Assembly: GCA_016711095.1 (NCBI GenBank)
Contig: JADJTP010000001.1
Coordinates: 682,001-746,000, forward strand
Source: Actinomycetales bacterium
GTDB taxonomy: Bacteria; Actinomycetota; Actinomycetes; Actinomycetales; Dermatophilaceae
Reading direction: 5' to 3'
DNA length: 64,000 bases
The translations under genes were made by a program, and so were the position numbers. Below, one piece after another: positions 24,505-32,407 of this stretch. The notes beneath the pieces were generated by a model. That model did not search any database. It had not been told where the DNA came from and was given only the letters and a program-made list of their open reading frames with translations. How positions within the stretch are numbered: the stretch's first letter is position 1; each line of letters opens with the position of its first letter.

Positions 24505-25710
24505 ATGTTCGAGCTCAGCCCAGACCATGAGGAGTTCCGGGCGTTGGTCCGCGATTTCGCCGAGGCCGAGATCGCGCCGCACGTGGCCGAATGGGATCGC
24601 ACCTCCCACTTCCCCGCGGACCTCATCCCGAGAATGGGTGAGCTCGGGATGTTCGGCCTCGTCGTGCCCGAGGAGTTCGGCGGCACCCGCAAGGCCGAAG
24701 GCGCCGGCGCCGACGAGGGCGGCGGCGATTTCACGATGCTGTGCGTCGCCATCGAAGAGCTCGGCCGGATCGATCAGGCGATCGGCATCACCCTGGAGGC
24801 CGGCGTGGGTCTGGGCATCAACCCGATCCTCAACTACGGCACCCCCGAGCAGAAGGCCCGTTGGCTGCCTGACCTGGCCGCCGGGCGTCACCTCGCCGGG
24901 TTCGGGCTGACCGAACCCGAGGCCGGTTCCGACGCCGGCGGCACGACGACCAGGGCGACCCTCGCCGACGGCACCTGGACGGTCAACGGGGCCAAGAGCT
25001 TCATCACCAACTCGGGCACGCCGATCACCTCGGTGGTCACGGTGACCGCACGGACCGGCACCCGCGACAACGGATCGCCCGAGATCAGCGCGATCATGAT
25101 CCCTTCGCGCACACCGGGTTTCACGGTCGACCCGCCGTATCACAAGCTGGGCTGGCACATCTCCGACACCCACGGCCTGGCCTTCGAAGACTGCCAGGTG
25201 CCCGAGGACCACCTGCTCGGCGCTCGCGGCAAGGGCTTCGCCCAGTTCCTGGCGACCCTCGACGACGGACGCATCGCCATCGCAGCCCTGGCCACCGGGT
25301 GTGTCCAACGGATGCTCGAGGAGGCGACGGCATACAGCAAGCAGCGCCTGGCCTTCGGCAAGCCGATCGGGACCTATCAGGGAGTGTCCTTCCAGGTCGC
25401 CGACCTTGCCGTGCTCGCGGAGACCTCCCGGCTGCTCACCTACAAGGCCGCCTGGCTCAAGGACGAGATGGACGCCGGTCGCCGCAGCACGCAGGAGGTC
25501 AAGCAGGCCGCGTCGATCGCCAAGCTCTACACGAGCGAGGCCGCGGTCACCGCGACCCGCATCGCGACGCAGGTCTTCGGCGGCAACGGTTTCATGGAGG
25601 AATACCCGGTCGCCCGCTTCTATCGCGACGCGAAGATCCTCGAGATCGGCGAGGGCACCTCGGAGGTGCAGCGGATGCTCATCGCCCGCGGCCTCGGTCT
25701 GCCCTCTTGA
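24505..25710 (+). CDS. Acyl-CoA dehydrogenase
   Basis: 401 aa from the ATG at 24505, with AGGGAG seven bases upstream; the same frame is open further upstream through merR but is not coding there. Oxidises an acyl-CoA to the enoyl-CoA, passing electrons to ETF. Motifs: F-G-L-T-E-P-E-A-G-S-D (FAD site), W-T-V-N-G-A-K-S-F-I-T-N-S-G, K-L-G-W-H, Q-V-F-G-G-N-G and the C-terminal Y-R-D-A-K-I-L-E-I-G-E-G-T-S-E-V-Q, whose E-G-T-S/N region is typical. Neighbours point to isovaleryl- or another short branched acyl-CoA. accD follows after 59 bp. Confidence 0.94.
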   Translation: MFELSPDHEEFRALVRDFAEAEIAPHVAEWDRTSHFPADLIPRMGELGMFGLVVPEEFGGTRKAEGAGADEGGGDFTMLCVAIEELGRIDQAIGITLEAGVGLGINPILNYGTPEQKARWLPDLAAGRHLAGFGLTEPEAGSDAGGTTTRATLADGTWTVNGAKSFITNSGTPITSVVTVTARTGTRDNGSPEISAIMIPSRTPGFTVDPPYHKLGWHISDTHGLAFEDCQVPEDHLLGARGKGFAQFLATLDDGRIAIAALATGCVQRMLEEATAYSKQRLAFGKPIGTYQGVSFQVADLAVLAETSRLLTYKAAWLKDEMDAGRRSTQEVKQAASIAKLYTSEAAVTATRIATQVFGGNGFMEEYPVARFYRDAKILEIGEGTSEVQRMLIARGLGLPS

Positions 25711-25769
25711 GGGCCCAGACGCACGTCACGTCCCGTCTCTTTGTGGTCCCGTGTGGGAGAGGATGAGGT

Positions 25770-27365
25770 ATGCCGTCCAGCATCGACCTGAGTGACGCCC
25801 CGTTCGCCGGTCCGACCGAGGGAGGGGATCCGCGGGTTGACAGTGTCCGCGAGCGGTTTGCGATGGCCTACCGCTCGACGGGGGCCCCGCTGACCGAGAG
25901 CCTCGGCGCCAAACTGGCCAAGCAGGGCAAGCTCTACGTCCGCGACCGGATCGCGCTGCTCTTCGACGAGGGCTCCTTCGTCGAAGACGGCCGCTATGCG
26001 AACGCGCTGGCCGGTGACCTGCCCGCCGACGGCGTGGTGACCGGGCGGGGCACCGTGGACGGGCGCCCGGCCATCGTCATCGCCAACGACCCCACCGTCA
26101 AAGCCGGTTCCTGGGGCGCGCGCACCGTCGAGAAGATCGTCCGCGCGACGGAGATGGCGATGCGTGAGGAGCTGCCGGTCTTCTGGTTCGTCGACTCCGC
26201 TGGCGCCCGGATCACCGACCAGGTCGAGATGTTCCCCGGGCGCCGTGGCGCCGGGCGGATCTTCCACAACCAGGTAGCCCTGTCGGGCAAGGTGCCGCAG
26301 GTCTGCTGCCTGTTCGGCCCTTCGGCGGCCGGTGGGGCGTACATCCCGAGCTTCTGCGACATCATCGTGATGGTCGAGAGCAACGCCTCGATGTATCTCG
26401 GCAGCCCCCGCATGGCCGAGATGGTCGTCGGCGAAAAGGTTACTCTTGAGGAGATGGGCGGCGCCCGGATGCACTGCACCGTCTCCGGGGTCGGCGATCT
26501 GCTCGCCCAGGACGACGCCGAGGCAATCGAGCTGGCCAAGCTCTACTTCTCCTATGTCCCGGGCTGCTGGCGCGAGCGCCCGCCGACCTACCACCCGGAG
26601 GAGCCGTCGGCCCCGCTCACGCGGCATACGGTGCCTGAGAAGGAGAGTCAGCCGTTCGACATCCACGACGTCATCGACGGGCTCGTCGACGAGGACTCGT
26701 TCTTCGAGATCAAGCCCCTTTTCGCCGCCGAACTCGTCGTCGGCTTCGGCCGGATGCGCGGCGAGTCGGTCGGCATCGTCGCCAACAACTCGGCCGTCAA
26801 GGGTGGCGTGCTCTTCACGGACAGCGCCGACAAGGCCACCCGGTTCATCTGGCTCTGCGACGCGTTTTCGATCCCGCTCATCTATCTCGCCGACGTGCCC
26901 GGCTTCATGATCGGCTCCGAGGTGGAGCGGGGTGGCATCATCCGCCACGGCGCGAAGATGGTCTCGGCCGTCTCTGAGGCGACCGTGCCCCAGTTCTGCA
27001 TCGTCGTCCGAAAGGCTTATGGCGCAGGGCTGTACGCGATGGGCGGCCCCGGTTTCGCCCCCGACGCGACGCTGGCGCTGCCGACCGCGAAGATCGCCGT
27101 GATGGGCCCCGAGGCGGCTGTGAACGCGGTCTTTGCCAACAAGATCGCGAGCATCTCCGACGAGGGTGAGCGGGCCGCCTTCGTCGCGGCCCGTCGGGCC
27201 GAATACGAGGAAGATGTCGACCTCGAGCGGCTTGCCGCCGACCTCGTCCTCGACGGGGTCCTCGAGGCCGACGCCTTGCGTGAGGAACTGCTCCACCGGC
27301 TGCGGTATGCCGCGCGCCGCGACCGCCACTTCAGCGATCGCCGCCGCTCGGTCCCACCCGTCTGA
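25770..27365 (+). CDS. accD: Acyl-CoA carboxylase beta subunit (carboxyltransferase)
   Basis: 531 aa. Transfers the carboxyl group from carboxybiotin to acyl-CoA. N-terminal carboxyltransferase half with A-K-Q-G-K-L-Y-V-R-D-R-I, F-W-F-V-D-S-A-G-A-R-I, oxyanion region G-P-S-A-A-G-G-A-Y; C-terminal half with Y-L-A-D-V-P-G-F-M-I-G, R-K-A-Y-G-A-G-L-Y-A-M-G-G and A-V-M-G-P-E-A-A-V-N-A-V. The ATG is part of the GTATGCCG octamer (25768-25775). The closest roles by recall are AccD1/methylcrotonyl-CoA carboxylase; works with the alpha subunit at 22168-23958. Confidence 0.92.
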   Translation: MPSSIDLSDAPFAGPTEGGDPRVDSVRERFAMAYRSTGAPLTESLGAKLAKQGKLYVRDRIALLFDEGSFVEDGRYANALAGDLPADGVVTGRGTVDGRPAIVIANDPTVKAGSWGARTVEKIVRATEMAMREELPVFWFVDSAGARITDQVEMFPGRRGAGRIFHNQVALSGKVPQVCCLFGPSAAGGAYIPSFCDIIVMVESNASMYLGSPRMAEMVVGEKVTLEEMGGARMHCTVSGVGDLLAQDDAEAIELAKLYFSYVPGCWRERPPTYHPEEPSAPLTRHTVPEKESQPFDIHDVIDGLVDEDSFFEIKPLFAAELVVGFGRMRGESVGIVANNSAVKGGVLFTDSADKATRFIWLCDAFSIPLIYLADVPGFMIGSEVERGGIIRHGAKMVSAVSEATVPQFCIVVRKAYGAGLYAMGGPGFAPDATLALPTAKIAVMGPEAAVNAVFANKIASISDEGERAAFVAARRAEYEEDVDLERLAADLVLDGVLEADALREELLHRLRYAARRDRHFSDRRRSVPPV

Positions 27366-27406
27366 GCCTGCGGCCGGACCCGGCAGACGGCCTAACATTG
27401 GCGGTC

Positions 27407-28717
27407 ATGAGCACTGGGTGGGGTGAGCGGGTCGCCGTCGCGTTCACCACAGCACCCCCCACCCAGGAGACGGTCGCGCGGACCGCCGACCCACCGGGGG
27501 CGCCGTGGTGGCGCCGCTTCTCCGTGTGGTTCCCGCTGCTGGTGTATACCGTGACCCGCGCCGTCGACGCGGTCTACTTCGCCGTGATGCAGCGCTGGCA
27601 GATCCCGATGGTCCCCGGCAACGGAGCCGCTCGGGTCATCTTCCCGACCCCGGCGGCACCGGGCTATTTCCCCGTCACCGCGAACTGGGACGGGCAGTGG
27701 TATCACGAGATCGCGGAACTGGGCTATCCCGATCCGTTGCCGATCGACCCGGACACCGGCCAGGTCGCGCAGAACCCTTGGGCGTTCTACCCCGCCTTCC
27801 CGATGCTTGCCCGCGGTCTCATGCGCCTGACCGGTTGGAACTTCTATGTCGCCGGATCCACCCTCTCCCTCGTCGTCGGGGCCGTGGCGATGGTGCTGCT
27901 CTTCCGCCTCGTCGACCGGGCGGCCGGGCGTTGGTCGGCGATCGTCGCGACGGTCGCGACGACGACCTGGGTTGCCGCCCCCGTGCTGCAGACCGCCTAC
28001 AGCGAGTCGTGTGCGCTGCTGGTCATCGTCCTGCTGCTCACGGCGTTGCGAGGACGACGGTATGGGTGGGTGCTGGTCCTGCTCGTAGTGTTGGCCCTGA
28101 CCCGCAACCTCGTGCTCGTCTCCGCTCCGCCGCTGATCGTCCATGCCCTGGTGCGGCATCTCCGTAGGGACACCGACCCCTTCCCGGTCCGTCAGCGCGC
28201 CGCCCTGCTCGGCCTCACCGTCCTGTCGGTGGCGCTCACCTTCCTGTGGCCGACGATCTGTGGGTTGGTCACCGGCGACCAGGACGGCTACACCAAGACG
28301 ATGGCCGGCTGGGGGGTCGATGCCTTCGAGATCAAGCTCCCGACCTGGCTGGACTACATCGACGCGGACTACGGCTGGCCCGGCTGGCTGGCGTGCCTGC
28401 TCGCGGTCGGCTGGTTCGTCAGGCGGATGCTCTCGACGGACACTGCGAGGTGGGGCCCGGAGCTGTGGGGTTGGGCCGGCGCCTACCCGGCATACCAGGT
28501 GCTGGTCACCGGCATCGGCCCGTCACGGATCCGCTACGCGCTGCTGGCCTTTCCTGTCTTCCTGCTGCTCGCGTGGATCCTCAACCAGCCCCGACTCCGG
28601 CGCCGACGCGCGTGGTGGCTCGCGGCATACGCGGTGGTGCTGGTGGCACTGCAGGGGTGGTGGGTGTGGAACTACTGGATGATCACCGAGTTGCCCCCGG
28701 ACGTGCAGTTCCCCTGA
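27407..28717 (+). CDS. Multi-pass membrane mannosyltransferase-like protein (PIG-V type)
   Basis: 436 aa from an ATG at 27407; a TTG three codons earlier is an alternative. About nine hydrophobic helices. The first external loop carries W-D-G-Q-W-Y-H, matching the WDxxWY/F motif of polyprenyl-phosphate-mannose-dependent GT-C enzymes such as PIG-V, followed by F-Y-P-A-F-P-M-L. Such enzymes mannosylate envelope lipids or proteins on the outer face of the membrane. It begins 41 bp after accD with no clear functional link. Specificity is unknown. Confidence 0.75.
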   Translation: MSTGWGERVAVAFTTAPPTQETVARTADPPGAPWWRRFSVWFPLLVYTVTRAVDAVYFAVMQRWQIPMVPGNGAARVIFPTPAAPGYFPVTANWDGQWYHEIAELGYPDPLPIDPDTGQVAQNPWAFYPAFPMLARGLMRLTGWNFYVAGSTLSLVVGAVAMVLLFRLVDRAAGRWSAIVATVATTTWVAAPVLQTAYSESCALLVIVLLLTALRGRRYGWVLVLLVVLALTRNLVLVSAPPLIVHALVRHLRRDTDPFPVRQRAALLGLTVLSVALTFLWPTICGLVTGDQDGYTKTMAGWGVDAFEIKLPTWLDYIDADYGWPGWLACLLAVGWFVRRMLSTDTARWGPELWGWAGAYPAYQVLVTGIGPSRIRYALLAFPVFLLLAWILNQPRLRRRRAWWLAAYAVVLVALQGWWVWNYWMITELPPDVQFP

Positions 28718-28877
28718 TCACCGCCCCGCACACCCGGGTCCCAGCGACTCGCGGCCACGGGTGAACCCTCATCGACAGGGTTGTTCCGGACCGGCAGGGT
28801 TGTTTCCCTGGCCATCGAGAACAACCGTGACAGGCGCGTCAGCAGGCGCGTCGGCAGCCGTCACCAGAGCCGGACGG
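28718..28877. other. Convergent intergenic region with a weak hairpin
   Basis: 160 bp between the convergent mannosyltransferase-like and maf genes. AGGGTTGTT occurs twice (about 28777-28785 and 28796-28804), and the second copy pairs with AACAACC (28820-28826) as a 7-bp stem with a 15-base loop. CAGGCGCGTC is repeated near 28832 and 28845. I see no coding potential; it probably serves as a bidirectional terminator. Confidence 0.5.
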
Positions 28878-29534
28878 CTAGCGCTGGTGAGAGGTCACGA
28901 CGTCGAACCAGGCGACCCCGATGTCGTCGAGCAACTCGCGCAGCAGGGGCAGCGACAGCCCGACGACGTTGTGGTGGTCGCCTTCGATCGCGCTGATGAA
29001 CGGCCCGCCGATCCCATCGATCGTGAACGCGCCCGCGACCCGCAGCGGCTCACCCGTGGCAACGTAGGCCGTGATCTCCTCGTCGGTGAGCTTGGCGAAA
29101 TGGACGACCGTCGAGGCCGTCGCCCCGACGGTGGCGTTGCTGCCCCCATCCCTCGGGTCACGCTCGTCGACGATCCAGTGTCCGGTGTGCAGGACGCCCT
29201 TGCGTCCGCGCATGCGTCGCCAACGCGCGACGGCTTCGGCGGCGTCGTCGGGCTTGCCGTGGACCTGGCCGTCGAACTCCAGCACCGAATCGCAGCCGAG
29301 GACAACGTCGCCGAGGCGTTCGCCGAAGGCGACGGCCTCGGCCTTGGCCCGCGCGAGCAACAGCGCTACCTGTGCGGGCTCCAACGGGCCGAAACGCTCC
29401 AACGCGCCCGACACGACGAGGTCTTCGTCGACGTCGCTGACGACGACGGTCGGCTCGACGCCCGCGTGTTGCAGGGTCCGCAGGCGTGCGGGGGACGCCG
29501 AAGCGAGGATGAGGCGCACGCGTGGCGAGGTCAC
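28878..29534 (-). CDS. maf: Maf-like nucleotide pyrophosphatase
   Basis: 218 aa. Maf-family enzymes hydrolyse non-canonical or canonical nucleoside triphosphates to monophosphates, for nucleotide-pool cleaning, and are linked to septum formation. N-terminal L-I-L-A-S-A-S-P-A-R-L, catalytic-base region V-L-G-C-D-S-V-L-E-F, G-K-P-D-D-A-A-E-A and A-G-A-F-T-I-D-G-I-G are all present. It lies downstream of the DUF885 gene on the same strand, with a strong nested hairpin between them. Confidence 0.92.
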   Translation of the reverse strand: MTSPRVRLILASASPARLRTLQHAGVEPTVVVSDVDEDLVVSGALERFGPLEPAQVALLLARAKAEAVAFGERLGDVVLGCDSVLEFDGQVHGKPDDAAEAVARWRRMRGRKGVLHTGHWIVDERDPRDGGSNATVGATASTVVHFAKLTDEEITAYVATGEPLRVAGAFTIDGIGGPFISAIEGDHHNVVGLSLPLLRELLDDIGVAWFDVVTSHQR

Positions 29535-29549
29535 GGAGTCAATGTATGC

Positions 29550-29611
29550 CGCGGACCCGCGCGCGCGGAGCCGGTATCTCGATCCGAGTCCGCGCGCCGT
29601 CCAGGTCCGCG
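29550..29611 (-). terminator. Nested inverted repeat between DUF885 gene and maf
   Basis: An outer perfect 8-bp stem (CGCGGACC 29550-29557 with GGTCCGCG 29604-29611) encloses a perfect 9-bp stem (GCGCGCGGA 29561-29569 with TCCGCGCGC 29589-29597). It starts 13 bases after the DUF885 stop on the minus strand and ends 15 bases before the maf start. Likely a terminator or attenuator. One end overlaps a GTATGCCG octamer (29544-29551). Confidence 0.65.
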
Positions 29612-29624
29612 TGTCTTCGCTCGG

Positions 29625-31349
29625 TCACCCGAGCTCGTCGAGCACAGCCTCCCGCAGGGTGTCCAGACCGACGCCGCCGACGTCGAGGGCCTTGCGGTGG
29701 AAGGCCTTGAGGTCGAAGTCCGCCCCCGCGCGGGCCTGCATCTGCTCACGCAGGGCCAGCCACAGCCGCTCACCGATCTTGTACGACGGGGCCTGTCCCG
29801 GCCAGCCCAGGTAGCGGTCCAGCTCGAAGCGCAGTTTGCCCTCCGACTCATGCGCGTGTGCGGTGAGGAAGGCCCACGCCTTGTCGTAGGTCCACTCGCC
29901 GCCGCCGACCTCCGCGGGGGCCTCGAAGCCGCAGTGCACCCCGATGTCGAGCACGACCCGAGCCGCCCGCAACGACTGGGCATCCAACCAGCCCATCCGG
30001 TTGCCCGGGTCGTCCATGAAGCCCAGTTCGGTCATCAGCCGCTCGGCGTACAGGGCCCAGCCCTCGCCGTGTCCTGAGGTCCACGACGCCAGCCGGCGCC
30101 ACTTGTTGAGCAACTCCGAACGGTAGGCCGTTTGCGCGACCTGTAGGTGATGGCCGGGGACCCCCTCGTGATAGACGGTGCTCAGCTCGCTCCAGGTGTG
30201 GAACGTCGTCTCGCCCTTGGGCACCGACCACCACATCCGGCCCGGCCGGGTGAAGTCCTCACTGGGGCCCGTGTAGTAGATGCCCCCGGTCTGGGTGGGG
30301 GCGATGCAGCATTCGATGCGCCGCACCGGGCCGGGGATGTCGAAGTGCGTGTCGGCGAGGCGGGCGATCACCTCGTCGGCCTTGCCCTGCATCCAGTCGC
30401 GCAGGGCGTCGGTGCCTTCAAGGCGATAGCGCGGGTCCGCGTTGAGGACTCCGATAGCCTCCTCGATGCTCGCGCCGGGTGCGATCTGCTCGGCGACCTG
30501 CTGCATCTGGGTGGTGATCCGGGCGAGCTCTTCCTGCCCCCACTGGTAGGTCTCCTCGAGGTCGACGGTTGCGCCGACGAAATAGCGAGACAGCAGCGCG
30601 TATCGCTCACGGCCGCAGGCGTCGGAGGACGGCGCGTGCGGGAGCAGTTCGGTTCCCAGAAACTCACCGAGCCGCTCGTATGCCGCCGCCGCGGCCGACG
30701 TCGCCGCGCTGAGGCGGGCGGCCAGATCGGCGGCCAGCGGGCTGTCGCCGGCGCGAGCCGACGTCGCCAGGGTGACGAAGTAGCCGTCGTCGGCGGTGAG
30801 CTCCGCGCACTGTTCGATGCAGGCCCGCACCTGACGCTCGGGGGCGACGTTCCCGCGATCCCGAGCCGCGGCGAGTGACGCGGCATACTGCTCGAGCGCC
30901 TGCGGCATCTTCTCCAGCCGGGCGGCCAGGGTGCCCCAGTCCGACTCGGAATCCTTCGGCATGAGATCAAGGACATCGCGCACCCCTTGCAGGGGCGAGG
31001 CAATGACGTTGAGGCTCATCTCGTCGAGCCCGGCGGCGTATGCCTCTTCGGCGAGTTCGAGCCGTTCGCGCATGGCGGCGACGGTCACCTTGTCGATGTC
31101 GTCGACCGCGGTTGCTGCGGCTAGGCGTTCGAGGACGTCGCGTCGCAACGCCGAGTGGGCGGCATAGCCTGCGGGGGAAAGGTCATCGATCTGGTCGTCG
31201 TAGCCGGCGATGCCGAGGTAGGTCGCCTCAAGGGGGCTCAGGGCGATATAGCGAGCGAGGTAGTCCTCGGCGATCGCGTCGACGGCGGTGGGTTGACGGG
31301 TGGCGCTTGTGGCGTCGTGCGGGGAGTCCGCGTGCTCGGCTGTGGTCAC
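29625..31349 (-). CDS. DUF885-family metallopeptidase-like protein
   Basis: 574 aa, no signal peptide, so cytoplasmic. Largely helical. The zinc-binding motif Y-H-E-G-V-P-G-H-H-L-Q near residue 395 and the later G-E-G-W-A-L-Y-A-E are the marks of the DUF885 family, whose members are thought to be dipeptidases or carboxypeptidases. Family length is typical. The start ATG at 31349 gives M-T-T-A-E-H, 49 bp from the divergent oxidoreductase start. Substrate unknown. Confidence 0.88.
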   Translation of the reverse strand: MTTAEHADSPHDATSATRQPTAVDAIAEDYLARYIALSPLEATYLGIAGYDDQIDDLSPAGYAAHSALRRDVLERLAAATAVDDIDKVTVAAMRERLELAEEAYAAGLDEMSLNVIASPLQGVRDVLDLMPKDSESDWGTLAARLEKMPQALEQYAASLAAARDRGNVAPERQVRACIEQCAELTADDGYFVTLATSARAGDSPLAADLAARLSAATSAAAAAYERLGEFLGTELLPHAPSSDACGRERYALLSRYFVGATVDLEETYQWGQEELARITTQMQQVAEQIAPGASIEEAIGVLNADPRYRLEGTDALRDWMQGKADEVIARLADTHFDIPGPVRRIECCIAPTQTGGIYYTGPSEDFTRPGRMWWSVPKGETTFHTWSELSTVYHEGVPGHHLQVAQTAYRSELLNKWRRLASWTSGHGEGWALYAERLMTELGFMDDPGNRMGWLDAQSLRAARVVLDIGVHCGFEAPAEVGGGEWTYDKAWAFLTAHAHESEGKLRFELDRYLGWPGQAPSYKIGERLWLALREQMQARAGADFDLKAFHRKALDVGGVGLDTLREAVLDELG

Positions 31350-31398
31350 GCTGTCGAACCTACCCGTTCGCCGCGCTCCGCGGGCTAGGGTGGCCGAT

Positions 31399-32370
31399 GT
31401 GCTCGCCGTGTATGCCGCCGCTCAGGACCGCACCGACCCTCTCGCCGGCTTGATGGTCGGAGAACAACCGGAGCCATCGACGCGGCCGGGATGGTCGGTC
31501 GTCACCCTGCGGACGGCCGGGCTCAACCACCACGACCTGTGGTCGCTGCAAGGCGTCGGACTGTCGGGCGACCGACTGCCGATGATCCTCGGGTGTGACG
31601 GGGCGGGCCTGGACGAACACGGCCGTGAGGTCATCGTGCATGCGGTCGTCGCCAGCGACGGCTGGCGTGGCGACGAAACCCTCGACCCCGCGCGCACACT
31701 GCTGTCCGAGCTACACCCCGGCACACTGGCCGAGAGAGTTGCCGTCCCGACGCTCAACCTCGTCCCCAAACCCGCGGGGATGTCGTGGGAGACGGCCGCG
31801 TGCCTGTCGACGGCGTGGCTCACGGCATACCGGATGATCTGCGTGAATGCGGCGATCACGCCCGGCGCGACCGTGCTGGTGCAGGGCGCGGGCGGCGGCG
31901 TTTCGACGGCCCTCATCCAGCTCGGTGCGGCCGCAGGCTACCGGGTGTGGGTGACCGCCCGCGACGAGGTCAAGGGTGCGCGCGCGGTCGACCTCGGCGC
32001 CGAGCGCGTTTTCGAGTCGGGCGAGCGGCTGCCCGAGCGTGTCGACGCCGTCATGGAGACGGTCGGGGCGGCGACCTGGTCGCATTCGGTCAACTCGCTC
32101 AAACCTGGTGGCACGATCGTCATCTCGGGCGCAACATCCGGCGACGCGCCGGCCAAGGCCGAGCTGACCAAGATCTTCTTCAAGCAGCTGCGGGTCGTCG
32201 GCTCAACCATGGGCAGTCGGGCTGAGCTTGAACGGCTGGCCCAGTTCGTCGATCAGCGTGGGATCGAGCCGGCCGTCGATGTCGTACTGCCGCTGGTCGA
32301 CGCACGGGCCGGGTTCGAGCGGATGGCCAGGGGCGAGCTCTTCGGCAAGGTCGTCTTCAGCGTGACGTAG
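31399..32370 (+). CDS. Zinc-binding dehydrogenase / quinone-oxidoreductase-like MDR protein
   Basis: 323 aa from a GTG at 31399 (V-L-A-V-Y-A-A-A), with AGGG nine bases upstream; GTGs at 31390 and 31408 are alternatives. Medium-chain dehydrogenase/reductase: catalytic domain with L-N-H-H-D-L-W and I-L-G-C-D-G-A-G, then the Rossmann domain with V-L-V-Q-G-A-G-G-G-V-S-T-A near residue 160 and G-G-T-I-V-I-S-G-A-T. The structural zinc cysteine cluster of classical alcohol dehydrogenases is missing, which favours an NADPH-dependent quinone or enone reductase. Convergent with the FtsK-like gene, 37 bp apart. Confidence 0.85.
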   Translation: MLAVYAAAQDRTDPLAGLMVGEQPEPSTRPGWSVVTLRTAGLNHHDLWSLQGVGLSGDRLPMILGCDGAGLDEHGREVIVHAVVASDGWRGDETLDPARTLLSELHPGTLAERVAVPTLNLVPKPAGMSWETAACLSTAWLTAYRMICVNAAITPGATVLVQGAGGGVSTALIQLGAAAGYRVWVTARDEVKGARAVDLGAERVFESGERLPERVDAVMETVGAATWSHSVNSLKPGGTIVISGATSGDAPAKAELTKIFFKQLRVVGSTMGSRAELERLAQFVDQRGIEPAVDVVLPLVDARAGFERMARGELFGKVVFSVT

Positions 32371-32407
32371 GCGCGTCGCCCAGCGCCCCGGCCTGGGTCG
32401 CGGGCCC

